The notes beneath the pieces are model-generated. The model saw nothing but the letters and a program-made list of their open reading frames with translations, was not told the origin of the DNA and did not search any database. 64,000 nucleotides of DNA, from the NCBI RefSeq assembly GCF_013256625.1, contig NZ_CP053908.1, positions 1,054,001 through 1,118,000 on the forward strand, written 5' to 3'. The stretch is from Hymenobacter sp. BRD128 (lineage in GTDB: Bacteria > Bacteroidota > Bacteroidia > Cytophagales > Hymenobacteraceae). This document shows positions 57,554 through 64,000 of the stretch, in pieces. How positions within the stretch are numbered: the stretch's first letter is position 1; every line of letters begins with the position of its first letter. The translations under genes were made by a program, and so were the position numbers.

Positions 57554-58987
57554 GTGTTAAAAACCAGATTCCCGTCCGTCCGCGATTATTTCCCGTTCGA
57601 GCCGACCGACGACCAGGCCGAATTATTCGTGCAGCTCGATGAGTTTTTGCGCGACCAGCTGCCGGGGCGCAAGGTGTTTGTGCTGCGCGGTTACGCGGGC
57701 ACTGGCAAAACCACCGTCGTGAGCGCCCTCGTGCAGTGGCTGGGCCGCATGCAGCGCCGCTATGCGCTCATGGCCCCCACCGGCCGCGCCGCCAAGGTGA
57801 TGAGCGCCTACGCGGGCGTGCCAGCCAGCACCATCCACAAAAAGATATACCGCCAAACCAGCGGCGCGCCCAGCGAGCGCCTCAGCTTCACGCGCCAGCC
57901 CAACCGCCAGGAAGAAACTCTTTTTATCGTGGATGAGGCCTCCATGATTTCCGACGAAAAGGCTTTTGGGGAGAACGGGCTGCTCGACGACCTCATGGGT
58001 TTCGTGTTTGAGAAATCGACTAACCGGCTGCTGCTTATCGGCGATACGGCGCAGCTGCCGCCGGTGGGCCAGCTCCTGAGCCCGGCCCTCGACCCCGAGC
58101 TGCTGGCTCACCGCTTCCGCGCTAGGGTCGATGGGGTAGAACTGCGCCAGGTAATGCGCCAGGCCGAGGCATCGGGCATCTTGGTGAATGCCACGGAGTT
58201 GCGCGAGGAATTGCGGGAGGAAGCACCCAATATTCAGCTGCACACCAAGGGTTACAAGGACATGTTTAAGATGGGCGGCGACAAGCTGGAGGACGGCCTG
58301 CGCTGGGCCTACCGCAATTTCGGCCACGAGAATACCACCATTATTTGCCGCTCCAACCGCAACGCCAACCAGTATAACCAGCTCATCCGACGCACGTTAT
58401 TTGATGCTGAGGAGGAAATTGAGGCCGGCGACTATATCATGGTGGTGCGCAACAACTACTTCTGGCTGCCCAAGGATTCGGAAATCGGCTTTCTGGCCAA
58501 CGGCGACTTCTTGGAAATCACTAAGATAATTCGGCGCGAGGAAGTGTTTGGCTGCCGCTTTGCCCAGGCTAGGGTGCGCTTAGTAGACTATCCCGACGAG
58601 CCCGAATTGGAGGTAAAGCTGCTGCTCGATACGCTGCATACCGAAAGCCCTTCGCTGCCGCGCGACCAGAATGAGAAGATGTACCAGGAAATTCTGGCCG
58701 ATTATGCCCACCTCACCAAGAAGGCCGAGCGCAACGCCGAGATGCGCAAAGACCCGTACCTCAACGCCTTGCAAATAAAATTTGCCTACGCCCTGACGTG
58801 CCACAAGGCGCAGGGCGGCCAGTGGCAGGCCGTATTCGTGGACCACGGCTTCATCAAGCCCGACGAGCCGGTGGGCGGCGAGTTTGCGCGCTGGCTCTAC
58901 ACGGCCATCACGCGGGCCTCGGAGCGGCTGTTTCTGCTTAATTTTCAGCAGCGGCTCATCGCGCCCAGCGAAATTGTGGAGGATTAG
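57554..58987 (+). CDS. RecD-like SF1B DNA helicase
   Basis: 477 residues starting at GTG 57554. The P-loop is VLRGYAGTGKTTVVSALV (about 41-58), followed by MAPTGRAAKVMS, LFIVDEASMIS (Walker B), LLIGDTAQLPPVG and the C-terminal UvrD_C_2 block FAYALTCHKAQGGQWQAVFV with WLYTAITRASERLFLL. It is a 5'-to-3' helicase of the RecD/Dda type acting alone, without RecB or RecC. It probably works in DNA repair or replication restart. Confidence 0.92.
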   Translation: MLKTRFPSVRDYFPFEPTDDQAELFVQLDEFLRDQLPGRKVFVLRGYAGTGKTTVVSALVQWLGRMQRRYALMAPTGRAAKVMSAYAGVPASTIHKKIYRQTSGAPSERLSFTRQPNRQEETLFIVDEASMISDEKAFGENGLLDDLMGFVFEKSTNRLLLIGDTAQLPPVGQLLSPALDPELLAHRFRARVDGVELRQVMRQAEASGILVNATELREELREEAPNIQLHTKGYKDMFKMGGDKLEDGLRWAYRNFGHENTTIICRSNRNANQYNQLIRRTLFDAEEEIEAGDYIMVVRNNYFWLPKDSEIGFLANGDFLEITKIIRREEVFGCRFAQARVRLVDYPDEPELEVKLLLDTLHTESPSLPRDQNEKMYQEILADYAHLTKKAERNAEMRKDPYLNALQIKFAYALTCHKAQGGQWQAVFVDHGFIKPDEPVGGEFARWLYTAITRASERLFLLNFQQRLIAPSEIVED

Positions 58988-59083
58988 CCCCGCTTTTTTG
59001 CGCCGGGTGGAATTCAATTGCCTGAATCAGAGTTTGCCCGGCTGCGACGGCTATTAGGTGGGCGGCCCTAATTTGGCTGCAGA

Positions 59084-59114
59084 TTTGCCTACGCCGACTT
59101 ATCGCGTAAATTTG
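59084..59114 (+). promoter_or_regulatory. full Bacteroidetes-type promoter
   Basis: TTTG at 59084-59087, then exactly 19 bases, then TAAATTTG at 59107-59114. This fits the -33/-7 consensus (TTTG-N19-TAnnTTTG). The DUF1573 gene starts 34 bases after it. Confidence 0.7.
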
Positions 59115-59147
59115 TTTCTCTCCCAATAACCCAATTTTTACTTTGTC

Positions 59148-59579
59148 ATGACCAAGATGCTGCTGCTGGCCCTGGGCCTCACGTTTGCGGGTACCGCTGC
59201 CCACGCCCAGGCTGCCAAGCCTGCTAAAGCCACCGCTAAGCCGGCCGGCCCCCAGATTGAGTTTTCGGAAGTGAAGTACGACTTCGGCACCATCAAGCAG
59301 GGCGACGTAGTTGACCACGTATTCAAGTTCAAAAATACCGGCACCCAGCCGCTCGTAATTTCTAACATCGGCGTAAGCTGCGGCTGCACCACCCCTAGCT
59401 GGACCAAGGAGCCCGTGCAGCCCGGCAAAACCGGCACCATCTCGGCCAAATTCAACTCGGCCGGCAAAATGGGGATGCAAACCAAAGTTCTGACCATCGA
59501 CTCGAACTCGGCCGGTGGCAGCACCACCGTTTCGCTCGTAGGCGAGGTAAAAGAAGCGGCCACGGCTTCGACCAAGTAG
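59148..59579 (+). CDS. DUF1573 secreted protein
   Basis: A 143-residue protein with a signal peptide (TKMLLLALGLTFAGTAAHAQ). The mature part is one Ig-like (ASPM/SPD-2/Hydin-like) domain: KYDFGTIKQGDVVDHVFKFK, NIGVSCGCTTPSWTKEPVQP (with the conserved CGC) and a final strand. DUF1573 proteins are common secreted or surface proteins in this phylum with no known role. A consensus promoter lies just upstream and a strong terminator downstream. Confidence 0.9.
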   Translation: MTKMLLLALGLTFAGTAAHAQAAKPAKATAKPAGPQIEFSEVKYDFGTIKQGDVVDHVFKFKNTGTQPLVISNIGVSCGCTTPSWTKEPVQPGKTGTISAKFNSAGKMGMQTKVLTIDSNSAGGSTTVSLVGEVKEAATASTK

Positions 59580-59593
59580 GCGCTTTAAGCCAC

Positions 59594-59631
59594 AAAAAAG
59601 GGGCTAGCCGTTGTGGCTAGCCCCTTTTTTG
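59594..59631. terminator. strong bidirectional terminator after the DUF1573 gene
   Basis: AAAAAAGGGGCTAGCC pairs with GGCTAGCCCCTTTTTT around a short loop. It separates the gene from the converging DUF423 gene. Confidence 0.9.
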
Positions 59632-59651
59632 CGTTCTATTTAAGAACAAGG

Positions 59652-60032
59652 CTAAAGCTTGCTCACGGCCAGCAGCAGGCGCAGCCAGCCGCCAATCAGC
59701 AGCAGGCCCCCGATGGGAGCCACCGCCCCAAACTTGGTGATGCCCGTGAAGCAGATGGCATACAGCGAGCCGCTGAAAATCAGAATACCCCCTAGCCACA
59801 GCGCGGCCGTGGTATCAAGTGGGTCGCGCAGCTCGGGCCGCGCCGTGGCTAGCACGCCCACCGCCAGTAGCGCCAGCACGTGGTAAAACTGGTAGCGCAC
59901 GGCCGTTTCGAAGGTTTCGAGGCGGCCGCTGGCTTCGAGCATGGGCCGCAGGCCGTGCGCGCCAAAGGCGCCGATGGCCACGGTGAGCGCCCCGAGCAGG
60001 GCCGCGAGCTGGAGGATAAGGCGGGGAGACAT
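59652..60032 (-). CDS. DUF423 membrane protein
   Basis: 126 residues with four hydrophobic helices. LGALTVAIGAFGAHGLRPML near the start and YQFYHVLALLAVG, then WLGGILIFSGSLYAI and GAVAPIGGLLLIGGW, are the DUF423 (YgdD/YwdK) pattern. It is an inner-membrane protein of unknown role. ATG 60032 is clear. A REP-like unit follows upstream at 60063. Confidence 0.92.
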   Translation of the reverse strand: MSPRLILQLAALLGALTVAIGAFGAHGLRPMLEASGRLETFETAVRYQFYHVLALLAVGVLATARPELRDPLDTTAALWLGGILIFSGSLYAICFTGITKFGAVAPIGGLLLIGGWLRLLLAVSKL

Positions 60033-60062
60033 AAGCGTAGTAATTGAAAGGCGCTAACAAAG

Positions 60063-60150
60063 AACGTCATGCTGAGCTTGCCGAAGCATCTCTGCTGAAC
60101 GACACCCGGGCGGCGCAGCGGAGATGCTTCGGCAGGCCCAGCATGATGTT
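60063..60150. repeat. REP-like inverted repeat, GTCATGCTGAG type
   Basis: Arms 60063-60092 and 60121-60150 are near-exact inverses (AACGTCATGCTGAGC facing GCCCAGCATGATGTT, with AAGCATCTC and GAGATGCTT inside). It is similar to 11681 and shares GTCATG with 7066. Confidence 0.75.
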
Positions 60151-60185
60151 TCCTAGTGATTTGCGCTGTCTTGCAGACCATTATG

Positions 60186-60710
60186 TTACGCCTGGGGCGG
60201 CAGCGCATCGGCCGAGAAATGGAAGGGCAGCAAATCGGCCAGGCGCTCGAATCGTAGCACGGTGCCGCTCACGCTGGGTAGTAACAGCCAGATGGGCTGG
60301 CCCTGGCGCACCTCGTATTCGAGCATTACCTGGCGGCAGGCGCCGCAGGGCAGGGCGGGGCCAAACTCGCCTTGGGCCGGCCGGCCGGCCACGGCCATGC
60401 CCACGATGAGCGGCGGCGGGCCGGGCCGATTGCCGGCTAGCCCAAACAGCGCCGTGCGCTCGGCGCACAGGCCTGAAGGATAAGCCGCATTCTCCTGATT
60501 AGTGCCCTGCACGAGGCTGCCATCGGCCAGCAGTAGCGCGGCGCCCACGTGAAAATGCGAGTACGGCGCGTAGGAATGGGCCGTGGCGGCCCGGGCGGCC
60601 TCCCACACCTGGCGCTCGGCGGGCGTGAGCTGGTCGGGGCTGGCTAGCTCGTGGTAGTGCAGCGCCAGCTCGCGGCGGGTAGTGATGGAGTCGATGGAAG
60701 AAGCGGCCAT
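60186..60710 (-). CDS. cdd: cytidine deaminase
   Basis: A 174-residue zinc enzyme that converts cytidine and deoxycytidine to the uridine forms. The zinc site is visible as CAERTALFGLA (Cys and the catalytic Glu) and GPALPCGACRQVM (PCxxC). SYAPYSHFHVGAALLLADGS is the N-terminal family block. ATG 60710 is chosen; upstream in-frame codons to 60806 read as a Pro/Ser-rich stretch unlike the family. Confidence 0.95.
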   Translation of the reverse strand: MAASSIDSITTRRELALHYHELASPDQLTPAERQVWEAARAATAHSYAPYSHFHVGAALLLADGSLVQGTNQENAAYPSGLCAERTALFGLAGNRPGPPPLIVGMAVAGRPAQGEFGPALPCGACRQVMLEYEVRQGQPIWLLLPSVSGTVLRFERLADLLPFHFSADALPPQA

Positions 60711-60838
60711 TGCGGCGGGAATAAAAACGGGGCGACAAAGTAAGGGCTTATTGGGGGATAGGCAAGCCGGGGATAAAAATGGCGAGCCCCGCGCCAGCTG
60801 GCCCAACCCGGCTAGCCGGCTTCAGTCGGCAGGCCGTG

Positions 60839-60846
60839 TACTTTTG
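60839..60846 (+). promoter_or_regulatory. -7 box (TACTTTTG) 5 bases before a start codon
   Basis: TACTTTTG fits TAnnTTTG and ends 5 bases before ATG 60852, so transcription would start at or next to the start codon. Confidence 0.45.
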
Positions 60847-60851
60847 CCCGC

Positions 60852-62225
60852 ATGACTTCACCCACCCGCCTGCTGCTGCTCGGGGCCGGCCGCTCGGCTT
60901 CGGCGCTTATGCAGTACCTGTTGCGCCACGCCCCGGCCGAGCGCTGGTTTCTGACCGTGGCCGATGCCTTACCCGCCCACCTGGCGCCGGTGCTGGCCGC
61001 CCACTCGCAATACGCCCGCGCCGTGCCTTTCGAGGCGGAGAATTCCGCCCGGCTCGACCTGCTGGTGGCCGAAGCCGACGTGGTTATCTCGATGCTGCCG
61101 GCCGCGTTTCACCCCGCCGTGGCGCGGGCCTGTCTGGCGCATGGGCGGCACCTGGCCACGGCTAGCTACGTGAGTGCCGAGGTGCAGGCCCTGCACGCCG
61201 AGGCTGCCGCCGCTGGCTTGGTTTTCCTCATGGAATGTGGCCTCGACCCGGGCCTCGACCACATGTCGGCCATGCGGGCCATCGAGCACATTCGGGGCCG
61301 GGGCGGGCGCCTCACGGGCTTCACCTCGCACTGCGGCGGGCTGCTCGACCCCGCCTCGGAGGGCGATAACCCGTGGCGCTACAAGTTTACCTGGAACCCG
61401 CGCAACGTGGTGCTGGCCGGCCAAGGCACGGCCAAGTATCTGGAAGCCGGTCATTTGCGCATCATTCCGTATCAGCAGCTCTTTGCCCGGGCCGAAGAAG
61501 TGCACGTGCCCGGCCACGGCACGTTTGAGGGCTATGCCAACCGCGATTCGCTCAACTACCGCGTGCCGTATGGGCTCGCTGACATTCCCAGCATCCGGCG
61601 GGGCACGCTGCGGCGGCCGGGCTACTGCGCCGCCTGGCACGCGCTGGTGCGCCTGGGCCTCACCGACGACAGCGTGAACCTGGCCAACTCGGCCGCCCTC
61701 ACCTGGTACGAGCTGGTGGCCGGCTACCTGCCCCACTGGCCCGCGCCCGGGTGGTCGCTATCGGCCCTCACCGCTGAGTACCTGGGGTTAGCCCATAATA
61801 GCCCCGAAATGCAGCGGCTGGTGTGGCTCGGCATTTTTGAGCAAACCCCCGTGGGCCGCGCCAACGCCACGCCCGCCCAGCTGCTGGAGCACCTGCTGGC
61901 CGAAAAATGGCAGTTACAGCCCCACGACCACGACATGATAGTGATGCAGCATCAGTTTGACTACGAGCGCGCCGCTGAAAACTACCGACTCACGTCGTCG
62001 TTGGTGGTGCTCGGCGACGATGCCACCCACACCGCCATGGCCAAAACCGTGGGCCTGCCGCTGGGCATGGCCGTGCGCCGCCTGGTGCGCGGCGAGGTAG
62101 CCGGCCGGGGCGTAGTCATTCCGACCACGGCCGACCTCTACGCGCCCATTCTGCACGAACTGGCGGCCGACTACGGCATCACTTTTACGGAAGAAGAAAC
62201 GCATACCGGGCCATTCTTTGCCTAA
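60852..62225 (+). CDS. saccharopine dehydrogenase-like (C-terminal family) enzyme
   Basis: 457 residues. An N-terminal Rossmann fold (LLLLGAGRSASALMQYLLRH; VVISMLPAAFHPAVARACLA) is followed by the longer catalytic domain, ending in the SDH_C block with ECGLDPGLDHMSAMRAIEHI and TSHCGGLLDPASEGDNPWRYKFTW. Such enzymes reduce or cleave saccharopine or carboxynorspermidine in lysine or polyamine metabolism. The exact substrate is not settled. The ABC transporter genes follow within 4 bases. Confidence 0.87.
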   Translation: MTSPTRLLLLGAGRSASALMQYLLRHAPAERWFLTVADALPAHLAPVLAAHSQYARAVPFEAENSARLDLLVAEADVVISMLPAAFHPAVARACLAHGRHLATASYVSAEVQALHAEAAAAGLVFLMECGLDPGLDHMSAMRAIEHIRGRGGRLTGFTSHCGGLLDPASEGDNPWRYKFTWNPRNVVLAGQGTAKYLEAGHLRIIPYQQLFARAEEVHVPGHGTFEGYANRDSLNYRVPYGLADIPSIRRGTLRRPGYCAAWHALVRLGLTDDSVNLANSAALTWYELVAGYLPHWPAPGWSLSALTAEYLGLAHNSPEMQRLVWLGIFEQTPVGRANATPAQLLEHLLAEKWQLQPHDHDMIVMQHQFDYERAAENYRLTSSLVVLGDDATHTAMAKTVGLPLGMAVRRLVRGEVAGRGVVIPTTADLYAPILHELAADYGITFTEEETHTGPFFA

Positions 62226-62228
62226 ATT

Positions 62229-63239
62229 ATGGCCCTCGCTTCGCGCCAACCGGCTCCACCAGTGGCCTACCTGCGCCTGCGGCTCCGGCTGCTGGGCCGG
62301 CTGCTGCGCGAAATCGGCTGGTGGCGGCTGGCGTTGGGGGTGTCTATGCTGGTGCTAGGGGTGCTGCAAGCCTTGGTGGTGCTGGCCGCGCACCCGGCGG
62401 GGTGCTGGCTGGTGCCGCTGTTGGTGGGCTGGCTAGGGCTGGCGGCCCACCGGCGCCGGGCCGACTGGCAGTTTTTGCTTATGACCGCGCCCGGGTTTCG
62501 GCCGTGGCTGGCGCTGGAATACGTTTGGCTAGCCCTGCCGGTGGCGCTGCTCCTGGTGGTGTTGCACGCTACCGGCCCGGCGGTGCTAGCGCTGACCTTG
62601 GTGGCTGGCGTGGCGTGGGTACCCCCGGCCCGGCCCGCTGCAGCCACCCGGCACCGCTGGCGCAGTGTGTTTCGCAGCGAAGCCTGTGAGTGGGTAAGCG
62701 GGATGCGGGCCGCCAAGGCCTTGGGGCTGTGGCCCCTGCTGGTAGGGCTGGCCACCTGGCAGCGGGCATCGCCGCTAGCCCCAGTAGGGGGGCTGCTTGC
62801 CTGGCTGCTGGTAGTGGGCGCTTGCTACGGCACGCCCGAGCCGCTGACGATGCTGTCCCTGGCGGCCCGCTCGCCGCGGCAGCTTGTGCGGCGCCGGCTG
62901 GCGTTGGGACTGGGCTACGCGGCGGCTACGGCGGCGCCATTCTGGCTATTGCTGGGGTTGAGTGCGGCTGGCTGGGGGGCGATGCTGGCCGGGGCGCTGG
63001 TTTGGCTGGGGCTGCTGGTGATGCTTATTCTCTGTAAATATGCCTTTTACCCGGTTAGTGCGCACATTCGCTCTACGCAGGGGCTGGTGCTGGCCGTGGG
63101 GCTGGGATTGTTTTGGCACCCGGCCTACCCGCCCTTGATGCTGGCAGCGGCGGGCATGCTGGTGTGGCAAAGTCGGCGCCGACTGCGGGCGATACTATCT
63201 GTTAGCGAATTGCATAGCCCCCATGCTCGAAATTATTGA
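62229..63239 (+). CDS. integral membrane partner of an ABC transporter
   Basis: 336 residues with about 8 hydrophobic helices (for example LALGVSMLVLGVLQALVVLA, ALPVALLLVVLHATGPAVLA, LVVGACYGTPEPLTML) and Arg-rich loops. I recognise no domain. It starts 4 bases after the previous gene and overlaps the ABC ATPase gene by 17 bases, so it is very likely the permease subunit of that ATPase. Confidence 0.75.
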   Translation: MALASRQPAPPVAYLRLRLRLLGRLLREIGWWRLALGVSMLVLGVLQALVVLAAHPAGCWLVPLLVGWLGLAAHRRRADWQFLLMTAPGFRPWLALEYVWLALPVALLLVVLHATGPAVLALTLVAGVAWVPPARPAAATRHRWRSVFRSEACEWVSGMRAAKALGLWPLLVGLATWQRASPLAPVGGLLAWLLVVGACYGTPEPLTMLSLAARSPRQLVRRRLALGLGYAAATAAPFWLLLGLSAAGWGAMLAGALVWLGLLVMLILCKYAFYPVSAHIRSTQGLVLAVGLGLFWHPAYPPLMLAAAGMLVWQSRRRLRAILSVSELHSPHARNY

Positions 63240-63918
63240 CCTGCGCAAAGCCTATGGCTCCCACGAAGTATTGCGCGGCGTAAGCCTGACGCTGCGGCCC
63301 GGCACCATTCACGGACTGGTGGGCGCTAATGGTGCGGGCAAAACAACCCTTATCAACTGCCTCTACGGGGTGGAAGGAGGCTTTGCGGGTACTGTGTGCA
63401 CCACGGAGGCTGCCCAACTGGTGCGCGATATTACAGGGCTGGTGCCCTACGAGCCCTACTTTTACCCTCGCCTCACGGGCCGCGAATACGTCGAATTCTG
63501 CTTGCAGGCGCGGGGCCGGCCGGTGCCCGACCTGCGCGGCTGGAACGAAGTGCTGGAGCTGCCCCTCGACCAATACGCCACCGAATACTCGGCCGGGATG
63601 AAGAAAAAGCTCGCCCTGCTGGCCGTACTGGTGCAGGAGTTTGCCTACCTCCTCCTCGATGAGCCCTTTAATGGCCTCGACCTCGAAGCCAACCTGCTGC
63701 TGAAAGAGATTTTGCGGCAGCTCCGGGGGCGCGGCACCGGCATTTTGCTCACCTCGCACATTCTGGGCACGCTCACCGAGGTGGCCGACGAAGCCACGGT
63801 GCTGGTGGGTGGCCGGGTGCAGCGCCACTACCAGGCCACCGAGTTTGGCACTCTGGAAGCCGACCTGCTGGCGGCTCTGCACGGCGACAAGCTGGAGCGG
63901 CTGCGCGAGCTGCTATAG
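63223..63918 (+). CDS. ABC transporter ATP-binding protein
   Basis: A 231-residue nucleotide-binding subunit of the export type. Walker A is GLVGANGAGKTTLINCLYG, the signature is YSAGMKKKLALLAVL (SAGMKKK, a common variant of LSGGQ in exporter ATPases), Walker B is YLLLDEPFNGLD, and the switch His is TSHILGTL. The substrate is unknown. It overlaps the upstream permease by 17 bases. Confidence 0.92.
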   Translation: MLEIIDLRKAYGSHEVLRGVSLTLRPGTIHGLVGANGAGKTTLINCLYGVEGGFAGTVCTTEAAQLVRDITGLVPYEPYFYPRLTGREYVEFCLQARGRPVPDLRGWNEVLELPLDQYATEYSAGMKKKLALLAVLVQEFAYLLLDEPFNGLDLEANLLLKEILRQLRGRGTGILLTSHILGTLTEVADEATVLVGGRVQRHYQATEFGTLEADLLAALHGDKLERLRELL

Positions 63919-64000
63919 TGCCAGGTAAAACTCCGCCAGCAGCGCCCGGAATGCCGCCGAATATTGCCCGTCGGCCTCCTGAATAGCCATGCTGCCATCG
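63913..64000 (-). CDS. C-terminal fragment of an unknown protein
   Basis: The last 28 codons of a gene that begins outside the window: DGSMAIQEADGQYSAAFRAL then LAEFYLAL and TAG at 63913-63915. It converges on the ABC ATPase gene, with the stop codons almost touching. Too short to name. Confidence 0.4.
   Translation of the reverse strand, partial: DGSMAIQEADGQYSAAFRALLAEFYLAL

Overview
This 64 kb window is chromosomal DNA from a high-GC member of the Bacteroidota. The best fit is Hymenobacter or a close relative in the Hymenobacteraceae. The lineage signs are: -7 boxes of the Bacteroidetes type (TAnnTTTG), no Shine-Dalgarno sequences, a PorE-like protein linked to type IX secretion, the coaD–DUF3822 pair, an IcmF fusion, DUF4199 and DUF1573 proteins, and a very frequent GCTAGC(C) motif. 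I found no tRNA, rRNA, CRISPR array, integrase, transposase or prophage.

Layout. 1–4.5 kb: the start of a luciferase-like oxidoreductase, an LEA-type lipoprotein, dnaG and a TrkA-type potassium channel. 4.5–9.9 kb: two glycosyltransferases, ribBA, a secreted unknown and a BLUF blue-light sensor. 9.9–14.2 kb: an M14 carboxypeptidase, surE, a tiny secreted peptide and corA. 14.2–17.9 kb: a surface-polysaccharide cluster (GNAT/FemAB-like, flippase, GT2, sugar cupin). 17.9–24 kb: DCC, OmpA-like, unknown, aldo/keto reductase, polysaccharide deacetylase and an M20 peptidase with a frameshift. 24–26.2 kb: an accessory, lower-GC patch with an MFS remnant, a HigBA toxin-antitoxin pair and a protein with two TIR-type domains. 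26.2–33.4 kb: icmF, an interrupted small gene, Uma2, GlcG-like and lepA (frameshift). 33.4–41.2 kb: DUF805, an MscS channel, folD, queE and a PorE-like protein. 41.2–50 kb: gltA (frameshift), mnmE, dtxR, a four-helix protein inside inverted repeats, fabH, a glycosyltransferase, dapD, msrA and a 3-hydroxyacyl-CoA dehydrogenase. 50–64 kb: an ABC-F ATPase, coaD, Nudix, a thioesterase, a RecD-like helicase, cdd, a saccharopine dehydrogenase-like enzyme and an ABC transporter pair.

Most of the window is housekeeping metabolism and envelope building. The standout items are: (i) the double-TIR protein next to HigBA, a candidate defence locus; (ii) an ABC-F protein whose degenerate ATPase motifs all fall in one composite site; (iii) a small four-helix gene flanked by inverted repeats, which apparently provides the start codon of dtxR; (iv) intergenic palindrome families, one with TAGCGC ends and one based on a GTCATG motif; (v) a genome-style iterated GCTAGCC word. 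Three conserved genes (M20 peptidase, lepA, gltA) each lack exactly one base in a G/C run. That pattern points to sequencing error rather than gene decay.
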